Program-made: the position numbers and the translations under genes
Notes under the pieces: generated by a model
Database searches by the model: none
Seen by the model: only the letters and a program-made list of their open reading frames with translations
What the model was told of the DNA's origin: nothing
DNA from: Scandinavium hiltneri
GTDB taxonomy: Bacteria > Pseudomonadota > Gammaproteobacteria > Enterobacterales > Enterobacteriaceae
DNA: 64,000 bases
Reading direction: 5' to 3'
Assembly (NCBI RefSeq): GCF_024764835.1
Contig: NZ_JALIGE010000067.1
Span: 62,001-126,000, forward strand
Shown: piece by piece, positions 25,422-33,172 of the stretch
Layout: each line of letters begins with the position of its first letter
Position numbering within the stretch: the stretch's first letter is position 1

Positions 25422-26435
25422 TCAGGCGTGAGGACCCGGAATGACGGAATCACGCAGCATCAGTTCGCCGGGAAAGGATTGTTGCAGATGAAATTCACCG
25501 CCGTCGAGCATACAAATCAAGCGGTTGATGGTCTCTTCGATCATCTCGGTTACCGGGATTTTGACGCTGGACAGGGCCGGAACGATGTAAGGCGCGAGGG
25601 CAATATCGTCAAAACCAATCACCGAGACCTGCTCTGGTACGCGCCAACCCGCAGTATTGAGCTGCTTGATAGCCCCGATGGCCATATCGTCGTTGCTCGC
25701 CACCAGCGCACTGAACGTAATCCCGCGCGACAACAGCGTTTCGACGCCTGTCACACCGGTGGCAGGCGTCCATTTACCTTCCGCAATCCACGCGTCTCGC
25801 ACTGGAATGTGGTTGTGCTCCAGTGCCGCCTTGTAGCCCGCGAGGCGTTCAATCCCGGTCGGTGAATCCAGCGAGCCGGTAATGAACGCAATATCCCGAT
25901 GGCCCATCGCAATTAGCCGCTCAACCGCCGCCTGGCTAGAAGCTTTTTGATCCGACCACACGCAGTGGCTGGCGTTACCGCGCAGTCGGCGATTCAACAC
26001 CATAATCGGCCGATCGTGATCGTGGATGATCGCGTCCATCTCATCCGGCGTCAGAAAGCGCGGGTAGATGATGATCGCGTCGCAGCGCAGATCGAGCAGA
26101 TACTGGATCGCCGCCCGCTCCTCTTCCGCGCTGTGCTTGCCATCGGCCAGGATCAGCTGTCGGCCCTGATCTTCGGTCAGACGCGCGGCATGAAACAGCA
26201 GTTCACTGAAGTAGACGCCGTGATACAGGGTGTTCGTCACCACCAGGCCCAGGGTCTGACTTTTTTTGGTCGCCAGATTACGCGCCAGCAAATTCGGGCG
26301 ATACCCGCTTTCGCCGATCGCCTGATACACGCGGTCTTTGGTTTCCTGGCTGACGTAGCCATTGCCCGACAGCACGCGGGATACGGTGGCTTTCGACACG
26401 CCAGCGCGCTTCGCCACTTCCAGCATCGTTGCCAT
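25422..26435 (-). CDS. ascG: Beta-glucoside operon repressor AscG
   Basis: 337-residue LacI-family repressor of ascFB. The N-terminal HTH MLEVAKRAGVSKATVSRVLS is followed by a hinge (YRPNLLARNLA) and a periplasmic-binding-protein-like sensor (LGLVVTNTLYHGVYFSEL, ASNDDMAIGAIKQL, VIGFDDIALAPY). The start at 26435 (MATMLEV) matches E. coli; three further upstream codons are possible. It is normally adjacent and divergent to ascFB, but here 3.2 kb separate them. Confidence 0.95.
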   Translation of the reverse strand: MATMLEVAKRAGVSKATVSRVLSGNGYVSQETKDRVYQAIGESGYRPNLLARNLATKKSQTLGLVVTNTLYHGVYFSELLFHAARLTEDQGRQLILADGKHSAEEERAAIQYLLDLRCDAIIIYPRFLTPDEMDAIIHDHDRPIMVLNRRLRGNASHCVWSDQKASSQAAVERLIAMGHRDIAFITGSLDSPTGIERLAGYKAALEHNHIPVRDAWIAEGKWTPATGVTGVETLLSRGITFSALVASNDDMAIGAIKQLNTAGWRVPEQVSVIGFDDIALAPYIVPALSSVKIPVTEMIEETINRLICMLDGGEFHLQQSFPGELMLRDSVIPGPHA

Positions 26436-26444
26436 GTTGCTCAT

Positions 26445-26757
26445 CCCCGATTTTTCGATGGCCGAAAGTTTACTTCAGCCCAGCAGAGATTGCAGCGATT
26501 TGTCCACAGTCAAGCCCCCGCCCCGGAACCGGGTCGGAAAAAAGGCGCTGTATTGATATTTACCGCAGTTATTTACTTGAATCATTAATAATGAAATGTT
26601 TTTGTTTTTTCGTGCGCATCGATTAATTCCACACGCACTTTTTATCATTTTATATTGCCTGTTTATTGTTAACGGAGAATACTGCCAAACGATTCAACAA
26701 GCACACGACCACTCACATTACATTTATACATACGACTAATGAATAAGGAGCATTCAT
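26445..26757. other. ascG upstream region and left edge of the hcp insert
   Basis: No gene. GGAACCGGGTC at about 26525-26535 resembles the AACCGGTT-type operator core found upstream of ascF and may be an ascG autoregulatory site. From about 26575 the composition turns strongly AT-rich, which I take as the left boundary of inserted DNA. No inverted repeats or transposase signature seen. Confidence 0.5.
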
Positions 26758-27237
26758 TTGGCTGGCTTAACTTATTTAACGATCAATGGTAAAAGGCAAG
26801 GGTTGATATCAGAAGGTTGCCTCACTCAGAGATCACTCGGTAATAAAGCACTGATTGCGCACCAAAACCAAATTTTTATCTTTTCTCTCTCGCACTCCCT
26901 TTCACGGGAACAAAATGTCAACCATCACAACCTCACCATTATAAAACCTGTTGATAAGGCATCTCCACTACTCGCAAATGCCATTTCAGAAAATGAATCC
27001 TTGAGTTGCGAGTTCGAATTTTATCGTACTGCTAAAGCTGGATGCATGGAACGTTACTATCTAATAAAACTAACTGAGGCTCGGGTAGCGGACTTCCACC
27101 TGCATATTCCCCACAACGTTCATCACAATGGCGAAGAACCGCAGGAAAGCGTTTCCTTTTCCTACAGGTCAATCACCTGGGAACATTGCATTGCCGGGAC
27201 CAGCGCCTACAGCATTTGGGACGACAGGGTTTTTTAA
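26758..27237 (+). CDS. Hcp-family type VI secretion protein (orphan)
   Basis: 159-residue Hcp/COG3157 protein (LTYLTINGKRQGLISEGC, then HQNQIFIFSLSHSL and a C-terminal SFSYRSITWEH). Hcp hexamers form the T6SS inner tube and carry small effectors. The start is TTG at 26758, seven bases after a strong AAGGAG; no in-frame ATG lies nearby. No other T6SS structural gene is in the window, so this is an auxiliary hcp dedicated to the downstream effector. AT-rich compared with its neighbours. Confidence 0.9.
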   Translation: MAGLTYLTINGKRQGLISEGCLTQRSLGNKALIAHQNQIFIFSLSHSLSREQNVNHHNLTIIKPVDKASPLLANAISENESLSCEFEFYRTAKAGCMERYYLIKLTEARVADFHLHIPHNVHHNGEEPQESVSFSYRSITWEHCIAGTSAYSIWDDRVF

Positions 27238-27261
27238 CCTTTTATTCATCAATAGGGAGAA

Positions 27262-28152
27262 ATGAGCATGCCTGTTTTTAAAGGAAAGCCCGCAACATGG
27301 GCCGATTCAGTAGGAGGCGTATTACGCGGTGAACAGCGGATTAACCAGTGGGTACCTGATCATCCATATATAAACAATCTCCCGCATATGGAAGAACTGC
27401 TGGCGAAAAACACTCAGCATTTCATGTTGCTGACGCTGAATGAAGTCAGAGACATTCTGAGCGATCTGACAGGCATGGCGGATGACTTTTTCTCTTATAA
27501 GCTGGGCGGGGGCAACATTAAGGATATCTGGGACGGTAAAAACACTTTCGGTAATTTCACCAGCTATTTTAACGAAGCGGAACAGCTGAAATTCAATTTA
27601 AAAGGACTCGGCATTAAGGCGATCGCCTGCAAATATGGTGCCGAAACCTATATAAAAATCACCGGCTATCCCAGCGTGCGGCGTATTCTGAATGGCACCC
27701 GTTATAAGGCAAGTCATCCACAATTACTGGAACTGGGTATTGGCTGGCGAGGCGTGGCGCATACTGTTGTAAAAGGGATAAAATTCTGTGTTTACTTTTC
27801 ACTGGCCTTCCGCGCGATAGAGTTGATATTTAAAGACGAGTACACCCTCGTGGATTTCTTTGGTGATGTGATTATGGATACGGCGAAGACGATGGTGTCC
27901 AGTGTTGCTGCAGCAGCCGCAGGAATGGGATTGGCAGTGATCGGTTCCCCGGTTCTATTTACTTTAGCAGCAGTAATTACAATTGGGATTATATTTAATA
28001 ATAAGCTAAATAAATATGATGAAAAATATGGCTGGTCGGCATCCATGAAACAATTGATTCGAGAGGCTTTTATTGAACAAGAAAAAAACAGGACATGGCA
28101 TAAACGACACATGAATGCCGAAAACTTCACTCTGTATAACTTACATAATTAA
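27262..28152 (+). CDS. Candidate T6SS membrane-targeting effector
   Basis: 296 residues, family not recognised. The N-terminal two thirds are soluble and rich in aromatic residues. Hydrophobic segments lie at about 170-190 and, as a helical hairpin, about 213-250 (VSSVAAAAAGMGLAVIGSP, then VLFTLAAVITIGIIF). A charged amphipathic tail follows. The hairpin and tail suggest a colicin-like pore-former. Context agrees: directly after hcp and before a small multi-pass membrane protein, a typical effector/immunity order. Good RBS (AGGGAG) before ATG 27262; ATG 27268 is also possible. The toxic role is inference. Confidence 0.7.
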   Translation: MSMPVFKGKPATWADSVGGVLRGEQRINQWVPDHPYINNLPHMEELLAKNTQHFMLLTLNEVRDILSDLTGMADDFFSYKLGGGNIKDIWDGKNTFGNFTSYFNEAEQLKFNLKGLGIKAIACKYGAETYIKITGYPSVRRILNGTRYKASHPQLLELGIGWRGVAHTVVKGIKFCVYFSLAFRAIELIFKDEYTLVDFFGDVIMDTAKTMVSSVAAAAAGMGLAVIGSPVLFTLAAVITIGIIFNNKLNKYDEKYGWSASMKQLIREAFIEQEKNRTWHKRHMNAENFTLYNLHN

Positions 28153-28159
28153 ATTTATC

Positions 28160-28615
28160 ATGAAAAATATCTTTATTCTGTTTTTTAAAAAACTAGCAAT
28201 ACTTTTTTGGGTGAGTGGTATGGTCACTCTTCTGTTCAGCTTGATATCATTTATGATTGACATCCCTTTCAAAGACATAATGTCATTCTTTAACAATGAT
28301 GATTATTTCTGGTTTGATGGCCAACGAATAGCATACTTATCAGTAGTGCCTTTTTTTATGTATATAATATTCATCTCATTAACCATATTATTTACTAAGG
28401 ACAATCAGTTCCCAAAAAAACTGAATGGCGCGAGTAACATTTTAGCTATTGCAACACTAATGCTACTTGTCCTTTTTAGCTTGTTATCTTTATTGTTTTA
28501 CTTATACATTGTTATATTCACCCCCTATAAATCATGTAAAGAACCTACATTTACGAATTACTTCGTAACAGATTATAAGATATGTAAAACGATCATAAAC
28601 TCCGAATCGGATTGA
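28160..28615 (+). CDS. Candidate immunity membrane protein
   Basis: 151 residues with three or four hydrophobic segments (about 8-32, 57-77, 95-122). A motif DYFWFDGQR follows the first segment, and a C-terminal tail YFVTDYKICKTI is shared with the downstream paralogue. Very AT-rich. The start is taken as ATG 28160 (MKNIFILFF), eight bases after the effector stop, rather than the upstream in-frame ATG inside it. Its stop overlaps the ATG of the next gene (TGATG). Immunity function inferred from position and membrane topology. Confidence 0.65.
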   Translation: MKNIFILFFKKLAILFWVSGMVTLLFSLISFMIDIPFKDIMSFFNNDDYFWFDGQRIAYLSVVPFFMYIIFISLTILFTKDNQFPKKLNGASNILAIATLMLLVLFSLLSLLFYLYIVIFTPYKSCKEPTFTNYFVTDYKICKTIINSESD

Positions 28616-28944
28616 TGAGAATGATGCATTTAAGATGGCAAACCCATGAATTGTTAATATTATACACGGCGAAGACGTTGGTTTCTGCTGTGGTAGCGGG
28701 TCTCATTGCAGGCGGTTTAATCACTTTATTCCCCATTGTGATTACTGCAGGTATCGTTATTGTCATCGGCATCGCTCTAAATATAGAGTTAAATCGTCTC
28801 GATTCAACATTTGGATGGTCCCTCCAATTGAAGAAAGCTCTTCGCGAGTCATTCGCTGAACAGCAAAAAATCAGAGACTGGAATATCAACCATATGAATA
28901 ACGCAAACACCCCATTCCATCCACAATGGAAAATTCAAAATTGA
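28615..28944 (+). CDS. Orphan effector C-terminal module (second toxin tail)
   Basis: About 109 residues, homologous to the last ~95 residues of the upstream effector: YTAKTLVSAVVAG versus DTAKTMVSSVAAA, and FGWSLQLKKALRESFAEQQK versus YGWSASMKQLIREAFIEQEK. The soluble N-terminal delivery region is absent. ATG 28615 overlaps the first immunity stop; ATG 28624 is also possible. It looks like a displaced or silent toxin tip stored behind the main effector, as in orphan modules of CDI and Rhs loci. Confidence 0.7.
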   Translation: MRMMHLRWQTHELLILYTAKTLVSAVVAGLIAGGLITLFPIVITAGIVIVIGIALNIELNRLDSTFGWSLQLKKALRESFAEQQKIRDWNINHMNNANTPFHPQWKIQN

Positions 28945-29395
28945 ACAATAATCTAACCCTTCGACTAAAGCAGATTGGCGCGTGTACTTCGACCCTTTTC
29001 AACATAACAATTATATGCTCAGTGATCTATTTCTCTCTCAATCTTCCATACAAAGATATAACATCACCATTTACTTATGGAGATTATTTTTGGTTTGATG
29101 GCAGACGCCTTTCACTGTTAACTGCTGTTCCATTTTTAATTTATATAATATACTTAATACTTATAACAAAATTATCTAAAAAAAGAAAGGGCATGAGCTT
29201 AGTGAAATCATTGGTAGCATTCTATCAATACTTTCCGTGGCACTAATAGTATTGCTGAACATCTTCTTTTTATTTGTATATTTATACATTGCTGTTTTAA
29301 CCCAGTACAAACCCTGTGAAGACCCAAAACTCAAACATTACTTCGTCACCGATTACGCCATCTGCAAAACCATTGTTAACAATGATTTCAATTAA
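28926..29395 (+). pseudogene. Second candidate immunity protein, frameshifted
   Basis: The N-terminal part (PYKDITSPFTYGDYFWFDGRR) parallels the first immunity protein (PFKDIMSFFNNDDYFWFDGQR). The frame then breaks at an A7 run at 29178-29184. The next frame continues the homology (KPCEDPKLKHYFVTDY, then ICKTI) to a stop at 29395. One extra A would restore a full protein of about 155 residues. Either a real frameshift, a sequencing slip, or a homopolymer-dependent switch. It overlaps the end of the orphan toxin module by 19 bases. Confidence 0.75.
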
Positions 29396-29565
29396 TGAAC
29401 GTTAGAATAACCCGATTTCGATTACCTGAACTGCCTGAGTGCGCCGCTCAGGCGGTCACCCGATAGCCACGAATTCCTCTCTCACCCAAACTCGATCTAA
29501 ATCACAAAAACAAAATAGATCCCACCTCTCTCTTGCTTCACCAATCCGATCTCTTCATGATTTTG

Positions 29566-29578
29566 TGGAACCGGTTTC
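29566..29578. promoter_or_regulatory. AscG operator candidate upstream of ascF
   Basis: GGAACCGGTTTCC has the perfect core AACCGGTT of a LacI-family palindrome. It lies about 40 bases upstream of the ascF ATG, the expected place for AscG binding. Nothing else distinct is seen in 29396-29616 apart from a GC-rich hairpin (GCCTGAGTGCGCCGCTCAGGC) near 29427-29447 that may end the insert's transcript. Confidence 0.6.
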
Positions 29579-29616
29579 CTATACAAATTTTAATCACAAT
29601 AAGATGGATTGATCCG

Positions 29617-31086
29617 ATGTCGAAAAATTATGCCGCGCTGGCCCGTGATGTAGTGGCCGCACTGGGCGGCGCTAACAACATCACCGCCGCGACCCACTGC
29701 ATGACGCGATTGCGTTTTGTGCTTAACGACCCGACTCTCGCCGATGCCGCAACGCTGAAAGCACTCAAAGGCGTACTCGGCGTGGTACGCAGCGATAACC
29801 AGTGCCAGGTGATCATTGGCAACACGGTTTCTCAAGCCTACAAAGAAGTGATGAATCTTCTGCCGGGTAACCTGCAACCCGCCGTGGGACAGGGGCCGCA
29901 GAAATTGACCCTGCGTCGAATTGGCGCGGGCATTCTGGATGCGCTGATCGGCACCATGTCGCCGCTGATCCCGGCGATCATCGGCGGCTCAATGGTGAAA
30001 CTGCTGGCGATGGTACTGGAGATGTCCGGTGTGCTTCCCAAAGGCGCGCCGACACTGACTATTTTGACGGTGATTGGCGATGGCGCATTCTTCTTCCTGC
30101 CGCTGATGGTCGCCGCTTCTGCCGCAGTGAAGTTCAAAACAAACATGTCGCTGGCGATAGCCATTGCTGGCGTACTGGTTCACCCGAGCTTTATTGAGCT
30201 GATGGCGAAAGCCGCCCAGGGCGAACACGTTGAGTTCGCATTCATTCCGGTGACGGCGGTGAAATACACCTACACGGTGATTCCGGCGCTGGTGATGACC
30301 TGGTGCCTGTCTTATATCGAGGTCTGGGTCGATAAAATCACGCCCGCGGTCACAAAAAACTTCCTCAAGCCAATGCTGATTGTGCTGATTGCCGCTCCGC
30401 TGGCTATCCTGTTGATTGGTCCGATTGGCATCTGGATCGGCAGCGGCATTTCCGCAGTGGTGTATACCGTTCACGGCTATCTTGGCTGGCTGTCAGTGGC
30501 AATTATGGGCGCGCTGTGGCCGCTGCTGGTGATGACCGGGATGCACCGCGTGTTCACCCCAACCATCATTCAGACCATTGCCACTACCGGCAAAGAAGCG
30601 ATGGTGATGCCGTCTGAAATTGGCGCCAACCTGTCACTCGGCGGCTCATCGCTGGCGGTGGCATGGAAAACCAAAAACCCGGAACTGCGCCAGACGGCGC
30701 TGGCCGCAGCGGCTTCCGCGATCCTGGCGGGCATTTCAGAACCGGCGCTGTACGGCGTGGCGATTCGCCTGAAACGTCCACTGATTGCGAGCCTGATAAG
30801 CGGTTTCATCTGCGGTGCCATTGCGGGTATCGCGGGCCTGGCGAGTCATTCGATGGCCGCGCCTGGATTGTTTACCAGCGTACAGTTCTTTGACCCCGCC
30901 AACCCGATGACCATCGTCTGGGTATTTGGCGTGATGGCGCTGGCAGTCGTGCTCTCCTTCGTGCTGACGCTGCTACTGGGCTTTGAAGATATTCCAGTGG
31001 AAGAAAAACCTGCTGTCAACGGTGCCGAACAGGCGCGCAAAGCGCAAGGCATCGCCGCAACCGTTCAACCCTTACAAGCGAGGTAA
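29617..31086 (+). CDS. ascF: PTS enzyme IIBC for arbutin/cellobiose/salicin, AscF
   Basis: 489-residue membrane phosphotransferase subunit. The N-terminal EIIB domain has its phosphocysteine in THCMTRLRFVL (about Cys28). The EIIC domain (about 105-465) has about ten membrane segments with MSPLIPAIIGGSMVKLLAM and GISEPALYGV. No EIIA domain is present. The start at ATG 29617 (MSKNYAALARDVV) matches E. coli AscF; the longer upstream frame is rejected. Four bases precede ascB. Confidence 0.94.
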   Translation: MSKNYAALARDVVAALGGANNITAATHCMTRLRFVLNDPTLADAATLKALKGVLGVVRSDNQCQVIIGNTVSQAYKEVMNLLPGNLQPAVGQGPQKLTLRRIGAGILDALIGTMSPLIPAIIGGSMVKLLAMVLEMSGVLPKGAPTLTILTVIGDGAFFFLPLMVAASAAVKFKTNMSLAIAIAGVLVHPSFIELMAKAAQGEHVEFAFIPVTAVKYTYTVIPALVMTWCLSYIEVWVDKITPAVTKNFLKPMLIVLIAAPLAILLIGPIGIWIGSGISAVVYTVHGYLGWLSVAIMGALWPLLVMTGMHRVFTPTIIQTIATTGKEAMVMPSEIGANLSLGGSSLAVAWKTKNPELRQTALAAAASAILAGISEPALYGVAIRLKRPLIASLISGFICGAIAGIAGLASHSMAAPGLFTSVQFFDPANPMTIVWVFGVMALAVVLSFVLTLLLGFEDIPVEEKPAVNGAEQARKAQGIAATVQPLQAR

Positions 31087-31089
31087 CGC

Positions 31090-32508
31090 ATGTTTCCGAA
31101 AGGATTTTTATGGGGCGGCGCTCTGGCCGCTAACCAGTCTGAAGGCGCGTATCTGGAAGGTGGCAAAGGCCTGACCACCGTCGACACTATCCCGCACGGC
31201 GCCAACCGTATGCCGGTCAAACTGGGACTCGACAAGCGCTTTACCCTACGCGAGGACGAATACTACCCGAGTCACCAGGCGATCGATTTTTATCATCGCT
31301 ATAAAGAAGACATCGCGCTGATGGCGGAGATGGGCTTCACGGTGTTCCGCACCTCGATTGCCTGGGCACGTCTGTACCCAAACGGCGACGAATTAACGCC
31401 AAACGAAGAAGGTATCGCGTTCTACCGCGACATGTTCGCCGAATGCAGAAAATACAATATTGAGCCGCTGGTCACCCTGTGCCATTTCGACGTACCTATG
31501 CACCTGGTGAAGGAATACGGCTCGTGGCGTAACCGTAAAATAGTGGAATTTTTCACTCGCTACGCCCGCACCTGCTTTGAAGCCTTCGACGGCCAGGTAA
31601 AATACTGGCTGACCTTCAATGAAATCAACATCATGTTGCACAGCCCCTACTCCGGGGCCGGGCTGGTGTTTGAAGAAGGTGAGAATCAGGAACAGGTGAA
31701 ATATCAGGCCGCGCACCACGAGCTGATTGCCAGCGCGCTGGCAACGAAAATTGCCCATGAGGTGAATCCGCAAAACCAGGTCGGCTGTATGCTGGCGGGC
31801 GGCAACTTCTATCCGTATTCCTGCAAGCCGGAAGACGTGTGGATGGCGCTGGAAAAGGATCGCGAAAACCTGTTCTTTATCGACGTGCAGGCGCGTGGCG
31901 CATATCCGGCCTATTCGGCCCGCGTGTTCCGCGAGAAAGGCGTGACCATCGAGAAAGTGCCGGGCGATGATGAAATTCTGAAGAACACCGTCGATTTTGT
32001 GTCGTTCAGCTATTACGCGTCACGCTGCGCCTCTGCGGATATGAACAGCAATAACACCAACGCGGCCAACATCGTCAAATCGCTGAAAAACCCACATATC
32101 AAGGCCAGCGAATGGGGCTGGGGTATCGACCCGCTGGGCCTGCGCATCACCATGAACATGATGTATGACCGTTATCAGAAACCGCTGTTCCTCGTGGAAA
32201 ACGGGCTTGGCGCGAAAGACGTGGTGGAACCCAACGGCGAGATTAACGATGACTATCGCATCAGCTATTTACGCGAGCATATCCAGGCAATGGGCGATGC
32301 CATCAATGACGGTATTCCGGTGATGGGTTACACCACCTGGGGCTGTATCGATCTGGTGGCGGCGTCGACCGGTGAGATGAGCAAGCGCTACGGCTTCGTG
32401 TATGTCGACCGTGACGACGCCGGGAACGGCACGCTGGCGCGTTCGCGCAAGAAATCGTTCTGGTGGTATAAGAAAGTGATCGCGAGTAACGGCGAAGATT
32501 TAGCGTAA
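31090..32508 (+). CDS. ascB: 6-phospho-beta-glucosidase AscB
   Basis: 472-residue glycoside hydrolase family 1 enzyme that hydrolyses the phosphorylated beta-glucosides delivered by AscF. The acid/base Glu is in WLTFNEIN (about 175-182) and the nucleophile Glu in LFLVENGLGA (about 370). The N-terminal FLWGGALAANQSEGAY is the family signature. Operon with ascF. Confidence 0.96.
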   Translation: MFPKGFLWGGALAANQSEGAYLEGGKGLTTVDTIPHGANRMPVKLGLDKRFTLREDEYYPSHQAIDFYHRYKEDIALMAEMGFTVFRTSIAWARLYPNGDELTPNEEGIAFYRDMFAECRKYNIEPLVTLCHFDVPMHLVKEYGSWRNRKIVEFFTRYARTCFEAFDGQVKYWLTFNEINIMLHSPYSGAGLVFEEGENQEQVKYQAAHHELIASALATKIAHEVNPQNQVGCMLAGGNFYPYSCKPEDVWMALEKDRENLFFIDVQARGAYPAYSARVFREKGVTIEKVPGDDEILKNTVDFVSFSYYASRCASADMNSNNTNAANIVKSLKNPHIKASEWGWGIDPLGLRITMNMMYDRYQKPLFLVENGLGAKDVVEPNGEINDDYRISYLREHIQAMGDAINDGIPVMGYTTWGCIDLVAASTGEMSKRYGFVYVDRDDAGNGTLARSRKKSFWWYKKVIASNGEDLA

Positions 32509-32513
32509 AACAT

Positions 32514-32548
32514 TGCCCGGTAGCGATAACGCTTACCGGGCCTACGCC
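32514..32548. repeat. REP element between ascB and hycI
   Basis: TGCCCGGTAGCGATAACGCT and ACCGGGCCTACGCC make a single REP palindrome in the gap between convergent genes. Confidence 0.85.
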
Positions 32549-32551
32549 TCA

Positions 32552-33007
32552 TTACAACCGCTCAAACCCGCCGTCACCGACCCACCCTTCCAGCCGCTGA
32601 TACACCACTTCCGTCGCCGCTTTCACTTTCTCGGTCATCGGATAATAGAAGCCGACAATATCCGGCTGAATGCCGAGGAATATCACCTCGCCCGCATCCT
32701 CTTTCAACTGTTCAATCAGATAGTTGAGCGGCATATTGTGGGTAGTCATCAGAAACATCTCAGCAATATCGTCAGGATCGACAATACGTATCTCGCCTGG
32801 CTCGAGCCCCATGTCGGTGGCATCAACAATCAACAAGCACTCCGGCTTCATTTCGCGAATCGCCGCCACTTCCCGTTCCGGTGCGCTGCCACCGTCCAGC
32901 ACTTGCCAGTCACCTTTTGGCGCTGCGGCACACATTTCCGCGAGCAGCGGTCCGGCGCCGTCGTCGCCCATCATGCTGTTGCCGACACACAGTAATACGT
33001 TGGACAC
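32552..33007 (-). CDS. hycI: Hydrogenase maturation endopeptidase HycI
   Basis: 151-residue nickel-dependent protease that removes the C-terminal extension of the large subunit after NiFe insertion. GNSMMGDDGAGPLL (about 8-21) with a metal-binding Asp, DATDMG (Asp about 60) and THNMPL (His about 90) are the active-site signatures. In E. coli hycI ends the hyc operon. Here a divergent regulator gene separates it from hyfJ, so it probably has its own promoter. Confidence 0.95.
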   Translation of the reverse strand: MSNVLLCVGNSMMGDDGAGPLLAEMCAAAPKGDWQVLDGGSAPEREVAAIREMKPECLLIVDATDMGLEPGEIRIVDPDDIAEMFLMTTHNMPLNYLIEQLKEDAGEVIFLGIQPDIVGFYYPMTEKVKAATEVVYQRLEGWVGDGGFERL

Positions 33008-33172
33008 TTTTATCTCCCAATAAAGTGATCTGAATGAGCAAACTACCCATTGATATCAACGAATGATCCTAAGGGGGTATCTTATATTGCACGCAGCCCA
33101 AAAATAATGATCTCAAATAGTATTGCAGACGCCTCCCAGCGCGGGGCAATTTTCCGAAAACAGGCTGAAACG

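Noticed and set aside
26445..29616. Prophage or transposon as the vehicle of the hcp insert
   Set aside because: No integrase, transposase, terminal inverted repeat or tRNA target was found at either edge.
33071..33093. Sigma-54-like promoter before the HyfR-like gene (GGGGGTATCTTATATTGC)
   Set aside because: The spacing between GG and GC is one base off from the required value, so I do not annotate it.
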